A stretch of DNA of 64,000 nucleotides from Gillisella terrae (GCF_004801395.1 NZ_SSOA01000002.1:679889-743888); one strand, 5' to 3'; shown: positions 44,173 to 53,665, counted from the stretch's first letter. Notes: generated from the letters alone by a model not told the origin. A program made the numbers and translations.

Positions 44173-47100
44173 TAGAGGTGAAATTCCACGATCTTTGGAA
44201 TGCCCATGGCAACACGCCCGATCTGCCGCAGGCTCACCATCAGGTTTTGGGTCATTGCGCCAAAATCGGCGGCCTGCTGGGCTGCGGTGTAGAGATAGGC
44301 GGGCTCGGATAGGCGAACACTGCGCAGTGTGGTGACACCTTGCGCGTCCAATATCTCCAGCTGATAGGCCTCGGATTCTTCATCCAGCGGAACATCGGCA
44401 AGCGCCCAGTTATCGGCATTGATGCGCCCGCGCCGCACCCATGTCAGGGCAATATCACCGCTCACTGTCCGTTTCGCGCGCAGATGCACCGGCGATAGCG
44501 GCGTTTCGGCCCGCACCCCACCGGCAAAGGTGAGAGGCCCGCTGGGCGCAAGGCCGGTGCCTGCCGCTTCCGCCAGCCAGTTGAACGTCAGGCCGATTTC
44601 AGAGCTGCCAAGATCCAGTGGCGTCACCGCAGTGTTGAGCGCCACAATCTCGGCACCTGCACTGGCACCCGCCATCATCGCATCCTCTGTGCCAAACAGC
44701 CCGCGCAACAGGCCAGACAGAAGCCATCGGCCTGATGACACTTCGTCTGCACGCTCAAAGCCAATCACTTCCCAAACACCATTACTGGCCTTGAGGGCCA
44801 AACGGTTGTCACCGTTCAAAACCGCAAGCTTTGAGGCTGAGGAAAAGCTGCCACTCGCCAGCGTCACATCCAGCCGATTGCTGCGGTCAAACCGGCCGGA
44901 AACACCCGCCGCAAGCGGGCTGTTAAGGTGGCCCACGGTGGCAGGTCCCTGCACCACCGCACGGGTGGCATAGTTTTCGCGCTCGGCCGATGACGACAGC
45001 ACAATCTTGCGCCATGGCTTGGCAAAGGCCGCCACGCGCGCAAAAGTGCCCACGTCACCGTCGCCATAGCGCGGCAAATCCATCAACTGTATCAAGGGTG
45101 CGAACACCTCCGCCCCGCGGTTGGACTGAATGTTGGCGGGAACTGCCACCGACGTCTGGACCGACACAGGAGCCGCGATTTCGCGCAATTCCAGCGATCG
45201 CCGGTCACTGTCGTCGATTCTGGTGATCAAGAAACGCCCCGGCGGTCCATTGGGCACATGCATGACATCGCCGGGCTGAAGCTGGAGATGGTTGGGGCTG
45301 AGGGCCAATGTCACACTGCGGCGCGACAGGCGATGATCGCGCAGACGGCTTTCCACCAGCGCCAGACCTTGCGCCTCTTCCATCACCGCCGGCAGACTGG
45401 TGGACAACAGCTTGGCGGATGCGCCCGGCACATGGCGCGAGCGGGCGCTGACCTCCTGATAATGATTGCCGGGATCAAAAAACGTCAGCACCGCCTGCCC
45501 GGCATAATCCGTGCGATCGCCCCTGCTTTCCACCCACAATGGTTCGCCATCCTGATCGATCAGCACGTCCACAGGCATGGCGACAAGGCTGGCCGCATGG
45601 CGTGAGCGAAACCTGATCCGCCCGCCATCTTCGATCACATCGATCAGATAGGTCTCAATCAGCGGCTCAATCAATTGCCGCGCGGACGATATATCGCCCT
45701 GCACATAACCCGAGAGATCGCCGGTCACGGCCGAGACATCATAATCGCGAAAGCCGCAATCGTCCAAAATGGCGGCAATCACCTCGGCAACGGTGCCAGC
45801 CCCCAGCCTGCCGTTCAGCCAGTGGCCGGTGCGCCAGTTACTGCCATCGGCAAACAGTTTGGTGTTATAGGGAAAGGCCGGAAAAGGCCTGCTATCCCAG
45901 GTCCAGACAAAGATATGATTGGCATCCACCATGCCAGCGGGTGCATTGCCGCTTTGCCAATAGCCGAGATGAGCGCTCAAAAACCGCCGCTGCATGGCAT
46001 CCGAGCGCATGCCGGACGAGAAATAGGGCAAGGCATTTTCCGAGGATTTCGGATCGGGAAACACATTGGGCTGGTTTGCGGCCCGCTCAACGGCGGCACA
46101 GCCCAGTTCGGTAAACCAGATGGGCTTGGCGCGCGGCTGCCATGCCGTGGGTGTGGAAAGTTCTGCGCCATTCACCCGGTTATAATGGGCGTTTTCCCAC
46201 CAGCCCTGAATATCCTTGTAGCGAAACACCCATGGCTTGCCCGCCAGCCCGTCTGAAATGACCGAGCGCCTGCGCAGCTTTCGATCAGCAAGGCTGGCAT
46301 AATACCAATCATAGCCCTCGCCCGCCGTGATCTGGCGGCGCATACCGTCCAGATCATCGGCAATGGCAAAGCCATCGGGATTGGTGGCGGTAAAATCCGC
46401 ATCATTCCAGTCGGAGAGTGGCATGTAATTGTCGATCCCCACCGCATCAATGGCACTGGAGGCCCACAGCGGATCGAGGTGAAAGAATACATCGCCCGAA
46501 CCATCGTTCGGGTGGTGGCCAAAATATTCGCTCCAGTCAGCTCCATAGGTCAGCTTGGTGGCTGGGCCTAAGATGGCGCGTACATCAGCAGCCAGTTGCA
46601 CCAGTGCCTCAACAAAGGGAAAACGGTTTCCCGCTGCGCGCAACGTGGTCAGCCCCACCAGTTCGGAGCCAATGATAAAACCATCCACTCCGCCTGCTGC
46701 TTTGGCCAACAGGGCATAATGCAACACTAGGCGGCGATAGCCGGTATCATTGCCATGATAGGTGACGCTGCCGGACACTGTAAAATCACTGGCCTGCGCA
46801 TTGCCCATGAAAGACGCGACAATCGCGCTCATCTGCGCTGTTTTATCGGGCGTTCCAGGCCTGCCGGGTGCCGGAAAACAGGTGATGCGCCCCCGCCACG
46901 GATAGGCCGCCTGCTGGCTTGCGCCATAGGGATCCGGCAGGCCGTTGTTGGCTGCAACATCCATCATCAAAAACGGATAAAGACAGGTTTTGATGCCGCG
47001 TTTTTTCAGATCAACAATGGCTTCGACCACGCTTGCATCGTCCGGTGTGCCGCCATAGGCCGGGCCACCTTGATTTCGGCTGACCAGCCGCGCCGCATTT

Positions 47101-48014
47101 CTCGCTATGCCCGACACAGTCCAGCTTCGGCTTTCGCCATCGCGATAGCCAACTTCCACCCCCGGCACCACCGCGCAATGGTCGGCGCGCAGGTCTGTGC
47201 CAAACCAGCTGACCACCAGCGCCGCTGATGACAGATTGGGGCACAGCGCCTGCAATTCATTCAGCGAGGCTTCCCAATCGGTAGCGGCTATCAGCGTGTT
47301 GCGATTGATGGCGCGGGCCGCCCCGGCACTGGTGCTTTCTGTAATCGCTGTTGTCGCATAGCCATGCTCGGTGGCCCCCGGAATGATGGTGATGGCGCGG
47401 ATCTGGCTTTCAAGATAGCCGCGCGGGCGCATCACCTCAAATTGCAGCACCGGAATACGATTGCCGTACGTGTCGAGCGGCAGCCGCTCAAACACCACAT
47501 AGGCCACCCCGCGATAGGCCGGGGCATTGCTGCCCCCTTGCTTGGCGGCAATCAGCGGATCAATGCCCTGATTTTCCGTGCCGGGATAGAAGCGCATTTC
47601 CAACGCGCGAAGATCGATTTCCTCGCCATCGGCCCACACCCGGCGAAGGCCCGCCACCGGCCCCTCGCACAGCGCCAATGCAATATTGGCATAGTAATGA
47701 TAGGTCTTGCTCTGGCTGCCGCTGGATTTGCTGCCCGAGCGCTCAGACGTCAGCGCTTCCTCAAAGCGCGTTGCCCAGATCAGGGATCCGCCAATGCGAG
47801 CGGTGCCATAGAGCCGGTTGAGGGCCGCACCTTCGCTGGCTCCACCAATGCGGGCAGTGGCAAGACGAGACCCCGTGACCGTCTTGCCACCCAGCAGCAT
47901 GGTGTCCACCGCATTGCCAGCAAGCGCGCCAACCGCGCGGCCCAGCATGGTGCCAACCGGGCCGAAAAGACTGCCAACGGCAGCGCCTGCCGCCTGAAAT
48001 ACCACTGTGGCCAT
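44172..48014 (-). CDS. GTA gp15-like tail-tip/megatron protein
   Basis: A 1280-residue protein, close to the RcGTA gp15 length. The middle (about residues 320-720) reads like the glycoside-hydrolase-like TIM barrel domain (GTA_TIM: LTYGADWSEYFGH, DAVGIDNYMPLSDW, KPIWFTELGCAAVERAANQPNVF quoted in parts), followed by phage-tail beta domains. It forms the host-contacting tail tip. The N-terminus is Gly/Ala-rich and hydrophobic. It follows g14 by two bases. Confidence 0.92.
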   Translation of the reverse strand: MATVVFQAAGAAVGSLFGPVGTMLGRAVGALAGNAVDTMLLGGKTVTGSRLATARIGGASEGAALNRLYGTARIGGSLIWATRFEEALTSERSGSKSSGSQSKTYHYYANIALALCEGPVAGLRRVWADGEEIDLRALEMRFYPGTENQGIDPLIAAKQGGSNAPAYRGVAYVVFERLPLDTYGNRIPVLQFEVMRPRGYLESQIRAITIIPGATEHGYATTAITESTSAGAARAINRNTLIAATDWEASLNELQALCPNLSSAALVVSWFGTDLRADHCAVVPGVEVGYRDGESRSWTVSGIARNAARLVSRNQGGPAYGGTPDDASVVEAIVDLKKRGIKTCLYPFLMMDVAANNGLPDPYGASQQAAYPWRGRITCFPAPGRPGTPDKTAQMSAIVASFMGNAQASDFTVSGSVTYHGNDTGYRRLVLHYALLAKAAGGVDGFIIGSELVGLTTLRAAGNRFPFVEALVQLAADVRAILGPATKLTYGADWSEYFGHHPNDGSGDVFFHLDPLWASSAIDAVGIDNYMPLSDWNDADFTATNPDGFAIADDLDGMRRQITAGEGYDWYYASLADRKLRRRSVISDGLAGKPWVFRYKDIQGWWENAHYNRVNGAELSTPTAWQPRAKPIWFTELGCAAVERAANQPNVFPDPKSSENALPYFSSGMRSDAMQRRFLSAHLGYWQSGNAPAGMVDANHIFVWTWDSRPFPAFPYNTKLFADGSNWRTGHWLNGRLGAGTVAEVIAAILDDCGFRDYDVSAVTGDLSGYVQGDISSARQLIEPLIETYLIDVIEDGGRIRFRSRHAASLVAMPVDVLIDQDGEPLWVESRGDRTDYAGQAVLTFFDPGNHYQEVSARSRHVPGASAKLLSTSLPAVMEEAQGLALVESRLRDHRLSRRSVTLALSPNHLQLQPGDVMHVPNGPPGRFLITRIDDSDRRSLELREIAAPVSVQTSVAVPANIQSNRGAEVFAPLIQLMDLPRYGDGDVGTFARVAAFAKPWRKIVLSSSAERENYATRAVVQGPATVGHLNSPLAAGVSGRFDRSNRLDVTLASGSFSSASKLAVLNGDNRLALKASNGVWEVIGFERADEVSSGRWLLSGLLRGLFGTEDAMMAGASAGAEIVALNTAVTPLDLGSSEIGLTFNWLAEAAGTGLAPSGPLTFAGGVRAETPLSPVHLRAKRTVSGDIALTWVRRGRINADNWALADVPLDEESEAYQLEILDAQGVTTLRSVRLSEPAYLYTAAQQAADFGAMTQNLMVSLRQIGRVAMGIPKIVEFHL

Positions 48015-48016
48015 GT

Positions 48017-48451
48017 TTATCTCTCCGGAAAACGAAAACAGCCCGCAATGCGCCGCCGCCAGGCGGGCACCAGCGCGGAGCGGATCACCGCCGCCTGCTC
48101 ATAGGCATGAATAAAATGCTGATCAGGGGCCAAAATACCCAGATGCTTGGCAGCAAAATGCGGCTGGAACCGAAACACCAGCAGATCGCCGGGCAAGGCT
48201 TCATTGACACTTTCAAGCGGAATAAAATGCCGCTGTGCCGCCTCCAGCAGCCGCTCCTGCCTCGACCGCTCGGCCCAATCGGGCGCATAAGCTGGCAGTT
48301 CCTCCGGCTCCTCGCCATACAATGCGCGCCATATGCCGCGCACCAGGCCCAGACAATCGCAACCCACCCCTTGCCTGGAGGCCTGATGCCGATAGGGCGT
48401 GCCAATCCAGCCTTCCGCGATGAGAAGGACGCGTGTGTTGATAGGGGCCAT
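48017..48451 (-). CDS. GTA gp14-like NlpC/P60 peptidase
   Basis: A 144-residue protein with the NlpC/P60 catalytic cysteine region (GVGCDCLGLVRG) and a downstream His in LGILAPDQHFIHA. In RcGTA the equivalent is a tail-associated cell-wall peptidase that opens the peptidoglycan for DNA entry. It is separated from g13 by the inserted FkbM gene, so its expression needs read-through or a promoter of its own. Confidence 0.88.
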   Translation of the reverse strand: MAPINTRVLLIAEGWIGTPYRHQASRQGVGCDCLGLVRGIWRALYGEEPEELPAYAPDWAERSRQERLLEAAQRHFIPLESVNEALPGDLLVFRFQPHFAAKHLGILAPDQHFIHAYEQAAVIRSALVPAWRRRIAGCFRFPER

Positions 48452-48712
48452 GAAACCTCGAAGATGGATGATTGTGGGAAATTTTGCGATGCGGGCAAAA
48501 GGTTAGCCTGCCATGATCCGAAGCGGAAAATTGTCGAATTAACCTTACATGTTAAATAGAAAATCGATATTCACCCGATGTACACAAGTGTTACTTGACC
48601 AGACATTTGAATTGATGGACAAACAATCTCACAACACAGAGCTGTGTTGCTATCAATTCAAGAACGCAGACATTCGCTGTCATCATATCCAAACAAGAAA
48701 CAGGAGACGGTC

Positions 48713-49522
48713 GTGCTCAAAACGGCAATTCGGGCGATCCTCCCCGAACAGGTCTATGATACACTGCGGCGCGCAAAGCAGAATTTTATGACGCGCCGCT
48801 TTTCCAGCTATGTCAGCGAACACAATTACGGCGGCCACCGGCTGAAGGTGCTGATCGCCGATCCCATCGGGGCCGAATGGTACGACCATGATGAAAGTGC
48901 CATGCCCGAGATTGACGAGCTGAAGCGCTTTGAGCTGACGGGCAAGACCATTTTTGACCTCGGCGCGCATCAATGCGTCATCGCCATGCTTCTGGCCGAA
49001 CTGACGGGAAAAACCGGCCAGGTGATTGCCGTGGAAGCAAACGCCCATAACCATAAAGTCTCCTTGCAAAACCTCGCCACCAACCAGTTTGACAATGTCA
49101 CCTGTGTGCATGGTCTTGTGTCATCGGGTAAACTCGACATCGCCATTGATGGCGGCCTGAATGGCCGTGCGCGGCGTGCCGATAGCACAACACCAAAGCT
49201 GAAAGTGCTGACCATTGACGAAATGACACGACGCTACGGCGCGCCCGCTCTTGTGCTGCTCGACATTGAAGGTCATGAAATCGAGGCCCTGAGCGCCGCG
49301 ACAGAAACACTGAAAGACCCGCATTGCCATTGGCTGGTAGAACTGCATGGCGATGCCGATCTGGCAGATTACGGCCACAAGAACAGCGATATTTTCAAAT
49401 TCTTCCCCACCACGCTCTTCAAGCCGGTTATTCTCGATACCAAGGCGGGCCGTTTTGTGCCGTTCATGCCTGAGGATCTGCCGCATGAGCGCTGCCACAT
49501 CGTTTTTGAACGCATCGCATGA
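48713..49522 (+). CDS. FkbM-family methyltransferase inserted in GTA cluster
   Basis: A 269-residue SAM-dependent methyltransferase. The cofactor region has IFDLGAHQCVIAML and VIAVEANAHN, and the FkbM motif VLLDIEGHEIEALS is clear. The GTG at 48713 is chosen because CAGGAGA lies 6 bases upstream; the ORF extends to an ATG 23 codons earlier through AT-rich sequence. It faces against the GTA genes, convergent with g13 and divergent from g14, so it is an insertion into the operon. FkbM enzymes often O-methylate sugars, so capsule or GTA-receptor modification is a possible role. Confidence 0.82.
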   Translation: MLKTAIRAILPEQVYDTLRRAKQNFMTRRFSSYVSEHNYGGHRLKVLIADPIGAEWYDHDESAMPEIDELKRFELTGKTIFDLGAHQCVIAMLLAELTGKTGQVIAVEANAHNHKVSLQNLATNQFDNVTCVHGLVSSGKLDIAIDGGLNGRARRADSTTPKLKVLTIDEMTRRYGAPALVLLDIEGHEIEALSAATETLKDPHCHWLVELHGDADLADYGHKNSDIFKFFPTTLFKPVILDTKAGRFVPFMPEDLPHERCHIVFERIA

Positions 49523-49557
49523 TGTGACAGACTGTCATTTTATGCGTGTTCATTTGC

Positions 49558-49599
49558 CTGAATCAGGAAAACCAGCTTCCACTTTTCCCTGACAAACTT
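49558..49599. repeat. 40-bp dispersed repeat after g13
   Basis: Similar to 44131-44172: AAAACC.G.TTCCACTTTTCC..TGACAAACT. It lies in the gap between the convergent FkbM and g13 stops, which marks one border of the inserted gene. Confidence 0.65.
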
Positions 49600-50489
49600 T
49601 ACTCAAACAAAACCGACCCATCATGCGTTACCTGCCCGCTGACATAGGAATAGGCAAAATCTGATCCCGGCATATGGGGAAAGCCGCGAAAATTGGCGGC
49701 GTTTGCGAACGTGTCGCGGCAGGTCGCAAAGCTTTTGTCGCAACCGATGCTGAGGGTCAGCCTGTCGCCCGCGGCCAGGCTGACATCCAGCGGTAGCCAA
49801 AGGCTCAAGATGGTGGTGCCAGCACTTGTGCGGCTGGTTTCGATGTCGGCGACAACGCCGTTTGCGGCACCGCTGACGACGTTAAGCCTGCCATAGCGAA
49901 AATAATCGTCGCGATAGCCCTCTATGCCTGAAACGGTGATGCGGTCGCCACTCTCCATCGCCACAACGGTTGCACTGGCGCGTCGGCCCGGCACATCCAT
50001 GTTCACCCTGCAACGGGCATCGCCCAGACTGGCATCACAGCGGCGGCCAAAGGTGCGGCCCTGCTCCTGATTGAGCCGGGCGGTAAAACTGCGCAATTCC
50101 GCGGTAAACTGGCCCGTCTGGCGTTTGACCTCGCCGATTTCCTGCACTTTCAGCAGCAGATATTGGCTGGGGTCTTGCCAGTTGACCCGGTAAACTTCGA
50201 CGCGCGCGCCATCATAGCGCCCCGCAATCAAATCCACTTCCGTGATCACATCAGAAGAAAAGGCCCCCGCCACCTCGGAGGATGGGGCGGCGAGGCCAGT
50301 TTCGGCTTCCGCATCACTGGCCGAAAAGCCGCTGGCGGCATGAAATTGCGTGCCCAGCAGGGTCAAATCCCGATCATGATCGGTAAAGCCCAACACCACC
50401 TGATCGGTGCGGATCACCCGCCAGCAGGTGCACAGGGTTGTGGCATCGGCGGCAAGGTGCTCCGCCAAAGGTGCCGGGATCGGTCTCAT
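49599..50489 (-). CDS. GTA gp13-like, DUF2163 tail protein
   Basis: A 296-residue protein matching the DUF2163/TIGR02218 pattern: N-terminal CTCWRVIRTDQVVLGFTDHD and a C-terminal cysteine-containing segment (GCDKSFATCRDTFANAANFRG). In RcGTA it is part of the baseplate hub. It overlaps g12 by 4 bases. Confidence 0.9.
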   Translation of the reverse strand: MRPIPAPLAEHLAADATTLCTCWRVIRTDQVVLGFTDHDRDLTLLGTQFHAASGFSASDAEAETGLAAPSSEVAGAFSSDVITEVDLIAGRYDGARVEVYRVNWQDPSQYLLLKVQEIGEVKRQTGQFTAELRSFTARLNQEQGRTFGRRCDASLGDARCRVNMDVPGRRASATVVAMESGDRITVSGIEGYRDDYFRYGRLNVVSGAANGVVADIETSRTSAGTTILSLWLPLDVSLAAGDRLTLSIGCDKSFATCRDTFANAANFRGFPHMPGSDFAYSYVSGQVTHDGSVLFE

Positions 50490-51127
50490 GATAAAATCTC
50501 CAACAGCGGAATGGAGGGAATGCGCCCGGCGTTAAAGGCTTCCAGATTGATCTCGATCCGGTCGGTGTCAAACCGCACCGGCACATCAAACTCAAAGCCC
50601 GCCCGGATCGTCGCACCGGATGCAGGAATATTTTCCTGATTGAATGTTACCACGCCGGTCGTCACATCACAGGCGAAGGCAGCGCTTGGCACGGCAACAC
50701 CATTCACCGACAGTTTCACCGTGCCTGCCACGGGCTTGGTGATGGTGCGGCTCCAGCCAGCGGCCTCATCGCCGTAGGTTTTGCACAGTTGAAACTGCGC
50801 ATTCACACCATTGCCGATGCCAAGGGCCTGATCAACAGCGGTGATGGCCCGGCTAGGCCGCGAGGAGGTAAAATCCAGCGGATCGCGAAAGCGAAATCCC
50901 TTAAGCTGACCACTGCGGGCTTCAAAAAACTCCAGCACCGTATAGAGGTCGCTCAGAGATTTGATACCAGAGCCCGCATCATAGCTGCGGCGCGAATTGG
51001 CCCAACGCTGGTTGCGCGCCTCGCGGCCATTGGACAGGTTGACAATATCGGTGCGCCGCACCGGCCCGCCGCTGGTGGACAGCGACACGCGCAGCGGAAA
51101 GCGCACCTCGTGAAAGGCTGCGGTCAT
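50486..51127 (-). CDS. GTA gp12-like, DUF2460 distal tail protein
   Basis: A 213-residue protein of the DUF2460/TIGR02217 type (FHEVRFPLRVS start and the RRSYDAGSGIKSL motif), the distal tail protein linking tube and baseplate in RcGTA. The stop overlaps g13 by 4 bases. Confidence 0.9.
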   Translation of the reverse strand: MTAAFHEVRFPLRVSLSTSGGPVRRTDIVNLSNGREARNQRWANSRRSYDAGSGIKSLSDLYTVLEFFEARSGQLKGFRFRDPLDFTSSRPSRAITAVDQALGIGNGVNAQFQLCKTYGDEAAGWSRTITKPVAGTVKLSVNGVAVPSAAFACDVTTGVVTFNQENIPASGATIRAGFEFDVPVRFDTDRIEINLEAFNAGRIPSIPLLEILS

Positions 51128-51136
51128 GACACCTCC

Positions 51137-51733
51137 TTATAGGTTCCGTTGCCCGCTTCTAACCGTGCGGGCCAGCATGGCCGAAATCTGGCCCTGGCTT
51201 TTCTTGAAACTCGCGGCGTCCTGCGCCGTGACATTGAAATTCACCTGCGTCGCACCCCCGCCGCCTTGGGTGGCCACGCCCAGTGATCCGTCGGCTCCGC
51301 GCTTTAACGGTAAAATCGCCTCGCTGCCCGCCTCACCCATCAGCCCGGTCTTGCCGCCATTCATGCCAAAATAGGTGGGGCTGGACACAATGCCGCCATT
51401 GGCAAAAGGCGTCACCGACCCCGGCACACCGCCCTTTTCAAAGGCAAACAGCGAGCTGATGCCAGAGGACAGACTGGCGGTGGCGCTTGACGCCAGCGAT
51501 GACAGCGCCGATTGCAAGGGCTGCAAGCCCGATGACAGCGAGATATTGGCAAGCTGCGTGCCGAGTGATTTCAGCGTGCTCTCCAGCCCATCACCACCCG
51601 TTGTGGCACTTTTCAGGGCGCTGGTCAGGGCCGAGCCAAAGCTTTTTGAGCGGCTTTCCAGATCATCCAGCACTTTGGTGGCGCTGGAAGCATCAAGATT
51701 GAGCGAAAGAGACAGGTTTTCATCATCAGCCAT
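51137..51733 (-). CDS. GTA gp11-like tail tape measure protein
   Basis: A 198-residue protein, rich in Ser, Leu and Ala at the N-terminal half, with the GTA tape-measure end (FAFEKGGVPG, MNGGKTGLMGEAGSEAILPL). RcGTA gp11 is about 219 residues, matching a short tail of about 50 nm. It overlaps g10.1 by 8 bases. Confidence 0.88.
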   Translation of the reverse strand: MADDENLSLSLNLDASSATKVLDDLESRSKSFGSALTSALKSATTGGDGLESTLKSLGTQLANISLSSGLQPLQSALSSLASSATASLSSGISSLFAFEKGGVPGSVTPFANGGIVSSPTYFGMNGGKTGLMGEAGSEAILPLKRGADGSLGVATQGGGGATQVNFNVTAQDAASFKKSQGQISAMLARTVRSGQRNL

Positions 51734-51965
51734 CGAGGCCTCCTGATTGATCGGGATAAAGCGCCATCAAGGCGTTCAAATCATCGCGCCCAATTTGTAC
51801 GGCGGTGGGGCGAAACGCGCCGCTCATGGCGGCAAATTCACGCGGCGTCAGCGCCCAGAAGTGTTTGGGGTCCAGCCGCAGCACACAAAGGCCCACATGC
51901 ATCACCATCTCCCACGGAAAGGCAGAGGGTTCCGACAGAGTGGCTTTGCCTGCTGCGGCGTTCAA
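51726..51965 (-). CDS. GTA gp10.1-like tail assembly chaperone
   Basis: A 79-residue protein with the motif LRLDPKHFWALTPREFAAM typical of the small rcc01693-type GTA proteins. It sits between g10 and the tape measure gene, where tail assembly chaperones lie in phages. It overlaps both neighbours. Confidence 0.85.
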   Translation of the reverse strand: MNAAAGKATLSEPSAFPWEMVMHVGLCVLRLDPKHFWALTPREFAAMSGAFRPTAVQIGRDDLNALMALYPDQSGGLDG

Positions 51966-52333
51966 GAGTTTACCGGGGCGGCCTCCTGTGCAGACCCGAA
52001 TGTGACCAGCAGCAGCGAGCGCACCACATCAATGCTGGCCGCAAGACCGCCTTCCAGACACATGTCGCCGACATCCTCATCGGAGCATTGATTGCCACCG
52101 CCACGAAGGGCTGCGGCCAGAATGCGGATCAGGTCGCGGCTGGAAAGCTTGCCCCTTGAAAACCGATTGGCCAGATCGGCCAGACTGTCAGCCGCAAAGG
52201 CCGTTTCCAGTTCCGCCAAAGCCCCAAGCGTGAGGCATAGAATGCGGCGCTCGCCGTCAATCACCGCTTCCACTTCGCCACGGCGGCGGTTGGCGCGGGC
52301 AACGGACGTTCCGGTCATCATGCGCCCCCTCAT
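51962..52333 (-). CDS. GTA gp10-like protein
   Basis: A 123-residue protein with the pattern ILCLTLGALAELETAF and LADLANRFSRGKLSSRDL seen in the GTA g10 family (GTA TAC-like). The first ATG overlaps g9 by 4 bases; an alternative start 4-5 codons in (MMTGTSV) is possible. Probably a tail assembly chaperone partner of g10.1. Confidence 0.85.
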   Translation of the reverse strand: MRGRMMTGTSVARANRRRGEVEAVIDGERRILCLTLGALAELETAFAADSLADLANRFSRGKLSSRDLIRILAAALRGGGNQCSDEDVGDMCLEGGLAASIDVVRSLLLVTFGSAQEAAPVNS

Positions 52334-52740
52334 GCCAAAACCTCAAAGCTGATTTCACCGGCCGATTCCAGCGCGATGTCGAATTTCAACTCGCCGTCAT
52401 GCTCGCCGGAATAATCCAGCGCCGTGACCTGAAACAGCCCAGACACCACCCCAAACCCCGGAATCACCACTTGCCAGCTCAAAATCGAACCGGAAAAAAA
52501 CGCGGCCCGTACCAGTTCATCCGACGCCTGATCCTTGAACAGTCCAGCCCCCGATAAAGACGCCCGCTTGGCTCCAGCCCCTGCCAGCAACTCGCGCCAA
52601 CGCCCGGCGCTCTCCGTGTCGGTGACATCCACCGTCTGGGTGTTGAACGCCAGCTTGCGCGAGCGCAATCCCGCGACGGTTTGATAACTCGCGCCATTTG
52701 CAATCTTCAACAGAAGATCCTTACCCCTTTGGGCAACCAT
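52330..52740 (-). CDS. GTA gp9-like major tail protein
   Basis: A 136-residue tail tube protein (KDLLLKIANGASYQTVAGLRS; late SGEHDGELKFDIALESAGEI). It polymerises to form the tail tube. An AAGGAG site precedes the start at 52740; an upstream extension of the ORF is rejected. Confidence 0.9.
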   Translation of the reverse strand: MVAQRGKDLLLKIANGASYQTVAGLRSRKLAFNTQTVDVTDTESAGRWRELLAGAGAKRASLSGAGLFKDQASDELVRAAFFSGSILSWQVVIPGFGVVSGLFQVTALDYSGEHDGELKFDIALESAGEISFEVLA

Positions 52741-52807
52741 GATGATGCTCCTTTTGATCGATGATGTTTGAAACTGCCCTGTGGGCAAACAGGATGTGGG
52801 CGCGCAT

Positions 52808-53206
52808 TCAGCCAAGCACAGCGCGAAACTGCACCTCTGCCAGATAAAGTGCGGTCTTGGCCTCGCGGCGGCTGACCGTTTTGACATGCAGGATCGACAC
52901 CAGCGTGGCACCATCCAAGGTCAAAGCCGCATCGTGCAAAAGATCGCGCAGCAGATCGGCCAGGGTTTCCACCTCGCGGCGACTGGTGGATGACCACACT
53001 TGGAGTGTGACAAAACATTCCAGCAAGCCATCGCCATCGGTGGACAGATCCTTGCTCTCCATATCACCCACCATCACATAGGGCTCTGCCGAGAACAGCA
53101 GGCGACGATCCTTGATACCGTCACGCCCGACCATGCCGAGCACCGTGGCATTGGCCAGCAAAGTGCTGGTCATGGCGCGCAGCAGGCTATTGATCGGGCT
53201 GGTCAT
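52808..53206 (-). CDS. GTA gp8-like, DUF3168 tail completion protein
   Basis: A 132-residue protein with DUF3168 character (LRRDLLHDAALTLDGATL-like segment, SILHVKTVSRREAKTALYLAEVQFRAVL). It is the tail terminator in RcGTA. The start at 53206 has GAGGAGCG upstream and lies inside the end of the 47-residue mini-gene. Confidence 0.87.
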   Translation of the reverse strand: MTSPINSLLRAMTSTLLANATVLGMVGRDGIKDRRLLFSAEPYVMVGDMESKDLSTDGDGLLECFVTLQVWSSTSRREVETLADLLRDLLHDAALTLDGATLVSILHVKTVSRREAKTALYLAEVQFRAVLG

Positions 53207-53330
53207 GCCGACGCTCCTCATTTTGGTTTTCCTGCGCGCGCTTGCTCAAGGCGCGCTTGGCCGCATCTTCAGCCAGACGCCGCAAGGTGGCGGCCAGATC
53301 GGCACCGGTGAGAGAAAAACCCATGCTCAT
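53187..53330 (-). CDS. 47-residue mini-gene between g7 and g8
   Basis: MSMGFSLTGADLAATLRRL then a basic Lys/Arg-rich helix and an acidic end (NQNEERRHDQPDQ). It starts with an ATGA overlap on the g7 stop, has GGAGG immediately upstream and overlaps the g8 start by 20 bases, so it is translationally coupled to both. No R. capsulatus counterpart comes to mind; it may be the remnant of an HK97 gp10-like connector gene. Predicted largely alpha-helical. Confidence 0.7.
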   Translation of the reverse strand: MSMGFSLTGADLAATLRRLAEDAAKRALSKRAQENQNEERRHDQPDQ

Positions 53331-53665
53331 GCCAAATCCTCCGTGCAATCCAGCAGCAAAAACCGCCCGCTTTCATCCGGATCATGCCAGCCTTGCAGGG
53401 TGAAAATCCGTGTGCCACTCAAAAGCCGCCAACCTCTCGCCAGATCTGCGCGATAGCCAATGGTGATCGCATGGGTGACCGTGGCAACCTCGGCCACGCC
53501 CTGATCCTTTCGATTGACGGATTGCGGCTCGACTTTCGCCCAGACCTTGGCCACGTCCTGCCAGTTGCGCGCAACACCGCCCTGACCGTCGCTGACATCG
53601 AGCGGCTTTTGCAAGCTGAGGCGCGCGCGCATCTGGCCCGGATCGAGCATGGTAAACGCGGCCAT
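53327..53665 (-). CDS. GTA gp7-like head-tail adaptor
   Basis: A 112-residue protein of the phage head-tail joining (HK97 gp7-type) family: LDPGQMRARLSLQKPLDVS, KVEPQSVNRKD and late GTRIFTLQGWHDPDESGRFL. It connects the portal complex to the tail. It overlaps the g6 stop by one base. Confidence 0.88.
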   Translation of the reverse strand: MAAFTMLDPGQMRARLSLQKPLDVSDGQGGVARNWQDVAKVWAKVEPQSVNRKDQGVAEVATVTHAITIGYRADLARGWRLLSGTRIFTLQGWHDPDESGRFLLLDCTEDLA

